Below the pieces are notes generated by a model that saw only the letters and a list, made by a program, of their open reading frames with translations, made no database searches and had not been told where the DNA came from. 64,000 nt of DNA from assembly GCA_043804635.1 (NCBI GenBank), contig JAZDIU010000076.1, forward strand, positions 24,611 to 88,610, read 5' to 3'. Shown in pieces: positions 8,161 through 16,153 of this stretch (position 1 is its first letter; the number at the start of each line of letters is the position of its first letter). A program made the translations under genes and the position numbers. The stretch is from JAZDIU01 sp043804635. GTDB lineage: Bacteria; Chloroflexota; Dehalococcoidia; Dehalococcoidales; UBA2162.

Positions 8161-8191
8161 CTTGGATTCCGTACTTGATACGGAATCCAAG
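8135..8191. terminator. Double hairpin at the end of the radical SAM gene
   Basis: First hairpin: AGGGGGC (8135-8141), loop TTC, GCCCCCT (8145-8151), inside the last codons. Second: CTTGGATTCCGTA (8161-8173), loop CTTGA, TACGGAATCCAAG (8179-8191), 13 perfect pairs. The second has the same core and the same CTTGA loop as a hairpin at 39581-39601, so it belongs to a repeat family and may also end transcription between convergent genes. Confidence 0.55.
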
Positions 8192-8224
8192 AGGGGTGTG
8201 GGATGAACCCAACTAAAAAACCCG

Positions 8225-8914
8225 CTACTTAACACCAGCCAGAAAGTTCTCTATCGCCTGGTTGACCTCTTTAGGTTTATCCCTGGGCACACCGTGGGGA
8301 GCGCCCTCAATTATGACTAATTTGGCTCCAGCAATCTTATCCGCCAGAAACTTAGAAAACTTGGTCGGCGTCATTTCATCCTGACTGCCGCAGAGAACCA
8401 GAGTGGGTAATTTGATATTCTGGACCCTATCCATAACGTCAAACTTGTCACAGCAAAGAAAATCGTTAAGGGCTACTGCGGGGCCTATTCGTACTCTTTC
8501 TTCAACCAATAACTTCCCAACTTCAGGCTCAAGTGTAGCGACCTCGTCCTCAACATATTTTCGCCAGGCAGCTTCGTGACCAATCATATCCTTCAAAGTC
8601 TGCAGAATGGCAGGACTAACTCTTAATCTGGCACCAGTCCCCATCAAAACCAGAGCTTTCAACTCGTTTCCATATTTCAAAGTATAAGACTGAGCGACCG
8701 CCCCACCCAGAGAATGCCCCACCAGAACCACATCTTTATAGCCTTTCTTACGGATATAATCGTGTAACCAGTCGGCATATTCATCCACGCTGGAGCATGG
8801 CTTACCTTCCGGGTGTCCCGGCAGAGCAACCGCCTCAGAATCTTTGAAATATCTAGTCTGATAAATCCACGCCTGTTTACCACGCCCTGAACCGGGAATA
8901 AAAATCAACTTCAT
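8225..8914 (-). CDS. Alpha/beta hydrolase
   Basis: A 229-residue cytoplasmic serine hydrolase of the alpha/beta fold. The nucleophile elbow is GHSLGG with Ser68; the acid is likely the Asp of LCGSQDEMTP and the base the His of GAPHGVPRD. The oxyanion region is FIPGSG. Substrate unknown; esterase or C-C hydrolase are both possible. It begins about 10 bases after the gyrA stop in the same direction, so it is likely co-transcribed at the end of the apgM-lysC-TPR-gyrA unit. Confidence 0.85.
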   Translation of the reverse strand: MKLIFIPGSGRGKQAWIYQTRYFKDSEAVALPGHPEGKPCSSVDEYADWLHDYIRKKGYKDVVLVGHSLGGAVAQSYTLKYGNELKALVLMGTGARLRVSPAILQTLKDMIGHEAAWRKYVEDEVATLEPEVGKLLVEERVRIGPAVALNDFLCCDKFDVMDRVQNIKLPTLVLCGSQDEMTPTKFSKFLADKIAGAKLVIIEGAPHGVPRDKPKEVNQAIENFLAGVK

Positions 8915-8924
8915 CCGTTCCTCC

Positions 8925-11366
8925 CTAGCTAAAAGCCGTAATCGCCACTACCTTATCGCCTGGGTCGAGCCTCATTAGCCTGACCTTACGCTTGGTTGAC
9001 CGGCGCTGAATCGGAATGCCCTGCCTTGGGTCTTTTTCCTTTACGGGAGTCCGGGTAACAATCCCCTCGGCGGATATTATCATTACCTGGTCGGTCAGCG
9101 TCACGACCTTAGCAGCAGTAACATCACCAGTCTCGGGAGTAATACGGAAAGTTTTAGCGCCCTTACCGCTGCGGTGCTGGCGGGTATACTGCTCAAGCAA
9201 ACTGAGCTTCCCGAAACCGTTAGCCGTAACCAATAGCAGGCACGCCTCCGGTTCGACTTTATCCATACTAATCAGAGTATCGTCCGGTGCTAACTTGATA
9301 GCCCGCACCCCGCCGCTTGTCCTCGAGCTGGCTCTCAGACTGGAAACCACGAACCGGATAGACAACCCTTTTTGAGTTACCACTATAACATCATCCGTAT
9401 CGAGAGCACTGCGGGCGGCAATCAGAGCATCTCCCTTTTCCACATCCATCGCAATCAGCCCGTTACGCCGTACCGAAGCAAAATAGGCTAAAGCCGTCTT
9501 CTTTATCTCACCACGGCGGGTAGCCATTAACAGATACAATCCCTCCAGATTGGCTGGGAATATCAGCATATTGGTAACGCTGTCATTCTCCCCGATGGGG
9601 AAAAGATTAACCACCGCCGTTCCTTTAGCCGTCCGTGAGCCGCCCGCCGGTACTTCCCAGCATTTTAGGCGGAAGACCTTTCCCTGGCTGGTAAAGAAAA
9701 GGATGCTGTCATGAGTATCGGCTACGGTTAACAGCCTGACCGCATCGCTCTCCCTGGTTACCATACCCACGATGCCTTTGCCGCCGCGGTGTTGTAATGC
9801 GTAAAGTTGGGTGGGTAATCTTTTAATGAATCCCCGGTTACTGATGGTCACCACTACTCGCTGGTGAGGAATCAGGTCTTCGTCGCTTAACTCGACCTCA
9901 CCCTGCTCGCTGATTTCCGTCCGGCGGTCGTCGCCGAACTTCTCTTTTAATTCCTCAGCTTCGTTCTTTATAAGCAGGAGGATTTTTCTGGGACTGGCCA
10001 GTAAGTCTTCAAGGTGGGAGATTCTCTTGAGGACTTCGGCATATTCTTCGAGAATTTTGCCGCGCTCCAGTCTCGCCAGCCGGCGTAACTGCATATCGAG
10101 AATAGCTTGCGCTTGAATCTGCGATAAACCAAACTCAGTCATTAAGTTCTGGCGGGCTTGTTCAGCCGACTCCGCCTTACGTATAACGGCAATCACCTTA
10201 TCGATTTGGTCCAGAGCGACTTTCAGCCCTTCCAAGATATGGGCACGCTCTTTAGCTTTTTCCAGCTCGAAACGAGAGCGGCGGGTGATGACCTGTTGTC
10301 TGAAATCGATGAAATACTGGAGGGCTTCTTTAAGACTTATTACCCGGGGCTGCCCGTCGACCAGTGCCAGCATATTGACGGAGAAAGCCGTCTGCATCGC
10401 CGTGTGTTTATATAAGTTATTAAGCACCTGCTGCGGTTGGGCTTCCCGCTTCAACTCAATGACGACGCGCATACCCTGCCGGTCCGATTCGTCTCTTAGT
10501 TCATTAATGCCCACAATCTTCTTATCGGAGACCAGTTCGGCAATCCTTTCCACTAGAGCCGCTTTATTGACCTGGTAAGGAAGCTCGGTGATTATTATTT
10601 GACGCCGCGCCGATTCTGAAGTGGGTTCGACTATTTCACTCTTAGCCCGGACTACTATGCGCCCGTGCCCGGTAGCATAAGCGCTCTTGATTCCATCCAA
10701 GCCCAGGATAATGCCGGCGGTAGGAAAATCGGGACCTTTAATAAATTGGGTAAGTTCATCGACACCGGCTTCCGGATTATCGATGAGATAGGAAATAGCA
10801 TCGCATAATTCGCTGAGATTATGCGGAGGGATGTTAGTCGCCATCCCGACGGCAATCCCGGCGCTCCCGCTGAGTAACAAATTGGGTATCTGTGCCGGTA
10901 AGACCGAAGGCTCGGTAAGACTGTTATCGAAGTTAGGCACGAAGTCGACCGTATCCTTATCGATATCGAGCAGCATCCGCTCGGCAATCTCGGTCAGACG
11001 GGCTTCGGTATATCGCATTGCGGCGGGAGGGTCGTTATCGACACTGCCGAAGTTACCCTGCCCGTCGACGAGCATATAGCGCATAGAGAAGTCCTGCGCC
11101 ATACGCACCATCGCTTCATAAACGGAAACATCGCCGTGCGGATGATATTTGCCCAACACCTCACCGACGATACGGGCACTCTTCTTGTAAGCAGTGTTGT
11201 GGGCAAGTCCCATATCGTTCATCGCATAGAGAATGCGTCGCTGCACGGGTTTGAGCCCGTCACGAATATCGGGTAACGCTCGGGAAACAATGACACTCAT
11301 CGCATAGTCGAGGTAAGAGTTCCTCATTTCCTCTTCTATGCTTATCGGTATGGTCTTCGTTACCAT
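8925..11366 (-). CDS. gyrA: DNA gyrase subunit A
   Basis: GyrA (813 residues) cuts and rejoins DNA in the A2B2 gyrase that introduces negative supercoils. The catalytic tyrosine is Tyr119 (AAMRYTEARL). The C-terminal beta-pinwheel carries a GyrA-box variant QHRGGKG (canonical QRRGGKG), which supports gyrase rather than topoisomerase IV. In the quinolone region GDVSVYE, the residue at the E. coli Ser83 position is Val80 and the Asp87 position is Glu84. The ATG overlaps no other gene and follows the TPR gene by 6 bases. gyrB lies about 5 kb away on the opposite strand. Confidence 0.95.
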   Translation of the reverse strand: MVTKTIPISIEEEMRNSYLDYAMSVIVSRALPDIRDGLKPVQRRILYAMNDMGLAHNTAYKKSARIVGEVLGKYHPHGDVSVYEAMVRMAQDFSMRYMLVDGQGNFGSVDNDPPAAMRYTEARLTEIAERMLLDIDKDTVDFVPNFDNSLTEPSVLPAQIPNLLLSGSAGIAVGMATNIPPHNLSELCDAISYLIDNPEAGVDELTQFIKGPDFPTAGIILGLDGIKSAYATGHGRIVVRAKSEIVEPTSESARRQIIITELPYQVNKAALVERIAELVSDKKIVGINELRDESDRQGMRVVIELKREAQPQQVLNNLYKHTAMQTAFSVNMLALVDGQPRVISLKEALQYFIDFRQQVITRRSRFELEKAKERAHILEGLKVALDQIDKVIAVIRKAESAEQARQNLMTEFGLSQIQAQAILDMQLRRLARLERGKILEEYAEVLKRISHLEDLLASPRKILLLIKNEAEELKEKFGDDRRTEISEQGEVELSDEDLIPHQRVVVTISNRGFIKRLPTQLYALQHRGGKGIVGMVTRESDAVRLLTVADTHDSILFFTSQGKVFRLKCWEVPAGGSRTAKGTAVVNLFPIGENDSVTNMLIFPANLEGLYLLMATRRGEIKKTALAYFASVRRNGLIAMDVEKGDALIAARSALDTDDVIVVTQKGLSIRFVVSSLRASSRTSGGVRAIKLAPDDTLISMDKVEPEACLLLVTANGFGKLSLLEQYTRQHRSGKGAKTFRITPETGDVTAAKVVTLTDQVMIISAEGIVTRTPVKEKDPRQGIPIQRRSTKRKVRLMRLDPGDKVVAITAFS

Positions 11367-11372
11367 CCTATT

Positions 11373-12197
11373 CTAACTCCCCCAATCTTCATCTTCTATT
11401 TCTCCTTCGATCTCAACAGGTTCCTCGGGTAATATCTGCGTCTCTCCACCCCCAACCACCGTATACGTCGGTTCTCCGGATAGTGCCTCTTCTTGCTCCA
11501 GTTCGCGCCTCAATATTCTCTCCGGGACGTATCGGCGTAAGCTCCCGGTCCTCACCGGGAAGGAGAGCCGCCCGGCTTGGCTGGGGTGCTGATACACCTC
11601 TCTCACGATGACCGACACTCCATCCTCGTTAGCACTGACTATAGCAGTTTCATACTTATTACCGCCTTCGATTAATCGGATAAGCCGCTGTCCGTGCTTA
11701 GGCTCAACCAGCCCCAGATATTCCCCCTTACTATTCTCAGCAACTAAGTTAGCCTTCTTCACTTTCAAATTTATCCTGTCGCCCGCAACCGTCCTGGCAA
11801 GCATTTCTGGAGGTGCCAGACGGTAGAGGTTAACTACACCGGCTTTGCCGACCTCTTCGATAAACTGTTGGGGCTCGACCTTGTGAACTACAATTCCGGC
11901 ACCAGCCTTTTTCTCTTTCTCCAGATATGTCAGACGACTCAAATTTTTCTTAGCTATTACGTTATATGGGTCAAGCTCGATTGCTTTTTGGTAAGCTTCT
12001 TTAGCCGAAGAATACTGCCCCAGTTCCGTAAAAGCCCTGCCTAATCGGTTATAGGCATCGATATCGTTGGGAAAGTTCTCCAGCAAACTTTGGTTAGCCA
12101 CTACTGCTTCCCGCCAGCGCCCCTCCATAGCTAAAGTAATAGCCTGTTTGCTCGATTGACGCCTCAGTCTAGTTTTTTCCTCTTCCTGATAAGCCAT
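11373..12197 (-). CDS. TPR-repeat protein
   Basis: A 274-residue protein with an N-terminal basic segment, then tetratricopeptide repeats at about residues 20-90 (YNRLGRAFTELGQYSSAKEAY and AIELDPYNVIAKKNL are classic). The C-terminal 180 residues are a beta-rich region (GDRINLKVKKANLVAENSKGEYLGLVE) that I do not recognise, ending in an acidic tail. It sits between lysC and gyrA with gaps of 6-15 bases, so it is translated from the same mRNA. TPRs imply protein-protein contact; the partner is unknown. Confidence 0.75.
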   Translation of the reverse strand: MAYQEEEKTRLRRQSSKQAITLAMEGRWREAVVANQSLLENFPNDIDAYNRLGRAFTELGQYSSAKEAYQKAIELDPYNVIAKKNLSRLTYLEKEKKAGAGIVVHKVEPQQFIEEVGKAGVVNLYRLAPPEMLARTVAGDRINLKVKKANLVAENSKGEYLGLVEPKHGQRLIRLIEGGNKYETAIVSANEDGVSVIVREVYQHPSQAGRLSFPVRTGSLRRYVPERILRRELEQEEALSGEPTYTVVGGGETQILPEEPVEIEGEIEDEDWGS

Positions 12198-12212
12198 ACA
12201 CTTACTCCAAAT

Positions 12213-13433
12213 CTATCCTTCTTCATCTAACTCGAAGGCTCGGTGCAGAACCCGGACTGCGTCCTTAACCCGGGATTCCTCGATAATGCACGTTATCCGT
12301 ATTTCCGAAGTCGTAATGAGCTGAATGTTTATCCCCTTATCGCTGAGCGTTCTGAACATACGGGCAGCGTAACCGGGCGTATTCTGCATACCGGTACCGA
12401 TAACGCTAATCTTCCCCAATTTTGAATCACCGACACATTCTCTTGCACCGATGGATCTAGCAATCGGCTTCACTACCTTCATTGCTTTATCAAGGTCGCT
12501 CTTAGCTATGGTGAAGGTCAAATCGGTAATATTGTTGATACTGGCGTTCTGAACGATAGTGTCGACGCTTACACCGGCTTTACCCAGCGGTTCGAATATC
12601 GCTGCTGCGATACCGGGCCGGTCCGGCACCCCCACCACCGTTATTTTAGCCACATCGAGGTCGTAGGCAATGCTTCTTACCTTATTTCTTACTTCCATAG
12701 ATACTCCTCCGTGAATCAAGGTGCCCAGGCTATCGCTGAAACTGGAGGCAACCAGGATAGGAATATTATAGACCTCTCCCAGCTCGACTGCCCGCGGGTG
12801 TATTACTTTAGAGCCGTAGGTTGCCAGTTCGAGCATTTCTTCATAGCCGATTTCGGTTAACCGCTCAGCTTCAGGCACTACGCGTGGGTCGGCGGTGTAG
12901 ATTCCTTCGACATCGGTATACCTTTCACATACTTTGGCTCCCAGACTAGCCGCCAGGGCTACGGCCGTGGTATCCGAACCACCCCTCCCGAGGGTGGTAA
13001 TATCCATCTCTGGCGTTACCCCCTGAAAACCGGCAACAATGACGATTTTCCCCCTCTCCAATTCCTTAACTATCCGCTTGGGGTCGATCCCAAGGATGCG
13101 GGCTCTATTATGGCTGGCATCGGTCTGTATACCCGCCTGGGCACCGGTAAGGCTAATAGCATCGTAACCCATATCTTTGAGTGCCATCGCCAGGAGCGTA
13201 CTGGAGACAATCTCACCGGTGGATAGGAGAACATCTAGCTCCCGCTCACTCGGCTGGCTGGTGACCTGATAAGCCAGCTTGATAAGGTCGTCGGTAGTGT
13301 CTCCCATCGCTGAAGCGACCACCACCACCCGGTTACCTTTCTCTTTTGCGGCAATAATACGCCGGGCTACGTTTTTAATTTTTTCGGCATCGGCGACCGA
13401 TGTGCCGCCGTATTTTTGAACGATGAGGTCCAT
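12213..13433 (-). CDS. lysC: Aspartate kinase
   Basis: Phosphorylates aspartate at the head of the Lys/Thr/Met/DAP pathway. The kinase domain begins with VQKYGGTSV, the family signature, and contains the ATP-site VVVVASAMGDTTDDL. Two ACT domains follow from about residue 265 (KITVVGVPDRPGIAAAIF and KISVIGTGMQNTPGYAARMF) and should mediate feedback control. About 406 residues, the usual length. I prefer the ATG at 13433, which follows the apgM TGA by one base; a TTG four codons earlier is also open. That spacing implies translational coupling. Confidence 0.93.
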   Translation of the reverse strand: MDLIVQKYGGTSVADAEKIKNVARRIIAAKEKGNRVVVVASAMGDTTDDLIKLAYQVTSQPSERELDVLLSTGEIVSSTLLAMALKDMGYDAISLTGAQAGIQTDASHNRARILGIDPKRIVKELERGKIVIVAGFQGVTPEMDITTLGRGGSDTTAVALAASLGAKVCERYTDVEGIYTADPRVVPEAERLTEIGYEEMLELATYGSKVIHPRAVELGEVYNIPILVASSFSDSLGTLIHGGVSMEVRNKVRSIAYDLDVAKITVVGVPDRPGIAAAIFEPLGKAGVSVDTIVQNASINNITDLTFTIAKSDLDKAMKVVKPIARSIGARECVGDSKLGKISVIGTGMQNTPGYAARMFRTLSDKGINIQLITTSEIRITCIIEESRVKDAVRVLHRAFELDEEG

Positions 13434-13434
13434 C

Positions 13435-14623
13435 TCAGCTTCCAATAAATCTACCTATAATATAATATCCTGGGTCGATAAGCAAGCCCGTTTTTTTGGC
13501 TTCGGATTCGGTAAACCGGCCAGCTCCGTTAGACGTAAACCCGGCTCCCCAAAAAAGGAACGGCACGGGTTCCGGGCTATGGGTCTGGGTCTGGATGGGA
13601 GTAGGGTGGTCGGGCATCACTAACACTCGAAAGGCTTCTCCCCGCCAGGAGTGGAGCCTGCTTAAAACCTGGCTGTCTATCTTTTCCAGTGCCTCGACTT
13701 TAGAGTCGATAGAACCGGTATGCCCGGCTTCATCCGGAGCCTCGATATGGATAACAACCAAATCATTTTTTTTTAAGCGCCTGTAAGGCACCGTCCGCCT
13801 GAGCCGCATAATCGTTATCCGGGCCATCGGTAACGCCTGGTATATCTAATATATCCATCCCAACCATTTGAGCCAGCCCGCGGAGAAGGTCGACGCCCGA
13901 AGTCATCGCTGCTTTAAGCCCGTATGACTTCTTAAATGAGGGCATCTCCGGAACTTGGCCACTGCCCCAGAAGAACCAGAGCATGGTTGCCGGGATTTCG
14001 CCCCGAGACTGCCGCCCCAAATTTACCGAGTGCTCCCGAAGCACTGCTGCCGACCGTTCCATCAAGTCGCGCAGTAGTTCACTGCCCGGACCATGAGGCA
14101 AGAAATCCTCGATTGCTTTCCCGGGAATATCGTGAGGAGGCGTGCATATCGCCGAAAGGACATCTTCCCGCCCGCTTATCTTACAAATATGCCGGTAGCT
14201 GACGCCGGGATAAAAACGGACCTGGGTGCTGCCCAGTCTTTGGTTCAAAGCGGCGATGAGTTTTTGCGCCTCGTCAGTGCCGATATGCCCTGAACTATAG
14301 TCCCACATCTTACCGTCACGGACTGCCACCAGATTACAGCGGAAAACGACCTCGCCCTTACCGACAGGAATACCCATACTCTTAGCTTCAATCGCCGCCC
14401 GCCCCCGATAATAGACGGCTGGGTTATAACCCAGTAAGGACATACAGGCGGCGGCGCTGGAAGGCTCGGTCCCCGGCGGCACAGTGCGGCAAAGTCCGAG
14501 AACCCCTTCCTGAGTCATCGCATCTAGATTTGGCATCTGTGCCAGTTCCAGGCAGGTCTTACCATTACGCTCAGGTAAGGGTAAACCGGAAGCACCATCC
14601 ATTATCACCACGCAATACTTCAT
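13435..14623 (-). pseudogene. apgM: apgM (cofactor-independent phosphoglycerate mutase), frameshifted at a nine-A run
   Basis: Archaeal-type 2,3-bisphosphoglycerate-independent phosphoglycerate mutase interconverts 3- and 2-phosphoglycerate. The first part (ATG at 14623) opens with VVIMDGASGLPL, metal-binding alkaline-phosphatase-superfamily signature, and runs to the A9 run (13766-13774), where the frame meets TGA at once. The second part, in another frame, has the expected HIEAPDEAGHTG and VMPDHPTP motifs and ends at 13435. With eight As instead of nine the two parts join (LKKNDLVVIHIEAPDEAGH) into about 395 residues, the family's normal length. So one base is inserted: sequencing or assembly error, a true mutation, or slippage-dependent expression. 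Confidence 0.85.
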
Positions 14624-14730
14624 TTATTTTCTAAACCCATCAATCCCTTCGCCCTGACTTGTCCTGACCTGTCCCGAGCTATGTCGAGGGAGCGAAGCCG
14701 TACAACTCTCTCCCATTGTCTTTGCGAGAC

Positions 14731-14752
14731 CATTCCGACCGCAGTCGGAATG
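14731..14752. repeat. Hairpin repeat in the apgM upstream gap
   Basis: CATTCCGAC (14731-14739), loop CGCA, GTCGGAATG (14744-14752), nine perfect pairs. It lies in the 14624-14893 gap, which otherwise holds fragments of the same repeat type (TCCTGACCTGTCCCGAGC and a TTTGCGAGAC stretch). No gene is seen there. The ATTCCG core links it to the hairpins at 8161 and 39581. Confidence 0.5.
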
Positions 14753-14869
14753 CGAAGCAATCTGAGCGGGGGCGAAACCCTTCCGGATGTATAGTCGACT
14801 TCACCTCTCTTAGAAATATATTTTCTTCTATGTTTATAACCCCGTTTTAATACCTTTGTTTCTCCCGTC

Positions 14870-14899
14870 TTGTTAAATTGGTTCAAATCTGCCTATAAT
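14870..14899 (+). promoter_or_regulatory. Promoter of the tRNA-Pro region
   Basis: TTGTTA (14870-14875), 18-base spacer, TATAAT (14894-14899). Transcription would begin about 14906, just before the truncated tRNA copy, and run through the intact tRNA-Pro. Confidence 0.5.
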
Positions 14900-14908
14900 A
14901 TAAGACCT

Positions 14909-14962
14909 CGGGGCGTAGCGCAGCTTGGTTTAGCGCGCAGCGTTCGGGACACTGAGGTTGAT
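14909..14962 (+). pseudogene. Truncated tRNA-Pro copy (5' half)
   Basis: The first 42 bases match the intact tRNA-Pro at 14978 exactly, then one mismatch in the anticodon 3' strand (A for G, giving a C-A mismatch), and similarity fades after base 50. The T arm and the 3' acceptor strand are missing. The two copies start 69 bases apart. This is a partial tandem duplication and should not yield a tRNA. Confidence 0.75.
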
Positions 14963-14977
14963 ATAAGTGAATAATGT

Positions 14978-15052
14978 CGGGGCGTAGCGCAGCTTGGTTT
15001 AGCGCGCAGCGTTCGGGACGCTGAGGTCGGTGGTTCAAATCCACTCGCCCCG
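14978..15052 (+). tRNA. tRNA-Pro (anticodon CGG)
   Basis: Folds fully as a 75-base cloverleaf: acceptor CGGGGCG/CGCCCCG, D stem GCGC/GCGC with an 11-base loop, anticodon stem CAGCG/CGCTG with loop TTCGGGA (anticodon CGG), variable loop AGGTC, T stem GGTGG/CCACT with loop TTCAAAT. CCA is not encoded. The antisense strand of its last 18 bases is the C-terminus of the ribbon-helix-helix gene. Confidence 0.93.
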
Positions 15053-15253
15053 ATTTTGAAATTCGGCAGAGTCTTTCTCATCCGTAATTGCCTTCTTCCC
15101 TCCATTTTTATCCTCACCATCCGATAATATCCGGATAGCGGCGTCCCTGAGCAGTTTCGCCATCGAAGTCCGCTGTTCAAAAGCCAGCCGCCGCAATCGT
15201 TCGTGCTGGTCCTCGGTGAGAAAAATAGTTGTCCTTATCAGACTTCTTCCCAT
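15035..15253 (-). CDS. Ribbon-helix-helix (CopG-like) DNA-binding protein
   Basis: A 72-residue protein. The N-terminal half (LIRTTIFLTEDQHERLRRLAFE, then MAKLLRDAAIRIL) has the ribbon strand and two helices of a CopG/Arc-type repressor. The remainder is a charged tail whose final residues and TGA lie inside the tRNA-Pro gene on the other strand, so the tail was probably acquired from tRNA sequence. No toxin partner follows. An inverted-repeat operator with three GGTATA-like half sites lies 29-67 bases upstream (15282-15320), suggesting self-control. The -10-like TATAAG close to the ATG and absence of a ribosome-binding site suggest a leaderless mRNA. Confidence 0.65.
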   Translation of the reverse strand: MGRSLIRTTIFLTEDQHERLRRLAFEQRTSMAKLLRDAAIRILSDGEDKNGGKKAITDEKDSAEFQNRGEWI

Positions 15254-15281
15254 ATTTTACTTATAGTAACATATAAACATT

Positions 15282-15320
15282 GGTATGTCTATATGTTTAG
15301 ATATACCATAATCGGTATAC
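15282..15320 (-). promoter_or_regulatory. Candidate operator for the RHH gene
   Basis: GGTATGTC (15282-15289) faces GATATACC (15300-15307), one wobble, and a third site GGTATAC follows at 15314-15320. The repeats sit in the upstream region of the RHH gene (start 15253). Ribbon-helix-helix repressors commonly bind such short repeated half sites. Confidence 0.4.
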
Positions 15321-15426
15321 ACCTCTCTATTCAGAACCAATCCGTTAGTCTAAACCCCGAACCGTTGCAAAGTAATATAATTTCACCCGTAAAAGTAACA
15401 TATTCATAACAAATATCCTCCTCACA

Positions 15427-15480
15427 GTCATTCTGGAAGCGTCTGATATTCCATACCCTCGAAGACGCTGAAGAATCTGG
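15427..15480 (+). repeat. Dispersed palindromic repeat, copy A
   Basis: Starts GTCATTCTGGAAGCGTCTG and ends GACGCTGAAGAATCTGG; AGCGTC and GACGCT form the stem. A clearly related inverted copy lies at 42590-42644. The wider gap 15321-15780 has no gene: it also holds a second GTCATTCTGGC repeat at 15513, two direct motifs RTGTCGTTTAxGGC near 15663 and 15694, and no recognisable coding sequence. Confidence 0.65.
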
Positions 15481-15781
15481 TGGGGTGGGGCTCAATTCGT
15501 TATCGAAGGGTCGATGTCATTCTGGCAAACTGCCCTGCACTCGATAGGGAGCCAGAATCCGTATCTTCCTTCTCCCTTTCCTATAAGGAGATTGAGAGGG
15601 ATTTTTTCTTTCGTTCTCCCTCTGTTTTAGCTCGTTTTGGCTTCGTTTTACTTGGTTAACCGTGTCGTTTATGGCTTACTACACCCCGTTTAGCATGTCG
15701 TTTAAGGCAAGCCCACCTCGTTCTACTCTGCTTTCCCGGGAAGAGTCCAAGAGAGGGGCCAGGGGGTGAGGTTACAACCTA

Positions 15782-16153
15782 CAAAAAGCGACAAAATTTC
15801 CTTGACAAACTCAGAACATCAGTGCTATTATTCACTTACCCATACCGCCGAAAAGCTTGCCCAGTATCAGGTACGGGGTCGGTATCCAGATTTTCCGGCT
15901 TGAGTTTACCCTGAGCCTATCGAAGGGCCGGAATAGAGCACCTTAAAAATCGGAAATATTTGAAAACCAGCGTTAAAAACGCTAAATCTTCCTTATTGCA
16001 GAAAAACGAATCAAGCTAAATTTGCCCTTTTTAGCCTCAATCCGTTTACTATAAACATTTTCTAGACGGAAACAAATACGCTCGCTTCACCCTCGTTTTA
16101 CGCTGCTTCGCTTCAATTTTCACAGTTTGTCACGTATGAAATCGAATGACCGC
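15782..16153 (+). repeat. Promoter-leader module, copy 1 (upstream of gyrB)
   Basis: Shares two blocks with 39290-39570 on the other strand. Block A (about 15783-15832) holds the promoter TTGACA (15802-15807), an 18-base spacer ending TGC, and TATTAT (15826-15831), an extended -10. Block B (about 16067-16153) begins GGAAACAAATACGCTC and ends CACGTATGAAATCGAATGACCG, roughly 80 percent like copy 2. Between them are unrelated sequence and hairpins, TTCCGGC/GCCGGAA (15893/15927) and AGCGTT/AACGCT (15969/15978). No ORF. It could be a small RNA gene, a non-autonomous mobile element or a long leader. Confidence 0.6.

Noticed and set aside
13435..13827. Separate 130-residue gene downstream of apgM
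   Set aside because: It is the second half of apgM in the shifted frame, with the DHPTP-type catalytic motif; not an independent gene.
14620..14886. 88-residue ORF upstream of apgM on the minus strand
   Set aside because: Composed of intergenic repeat and hairpin sequence, with no recognisable domain; the real apgM start is at 14623.
14893..15180. Open frame of 95 residues on the minus strand across the tRNA-Pro copies
   Set aside because: It is the antisense of tRNA-Pro and its half copy (the repeated RTLRAKPSCATP segments); such GFEPPTS-type products are common false predictions from tRNA antisense.
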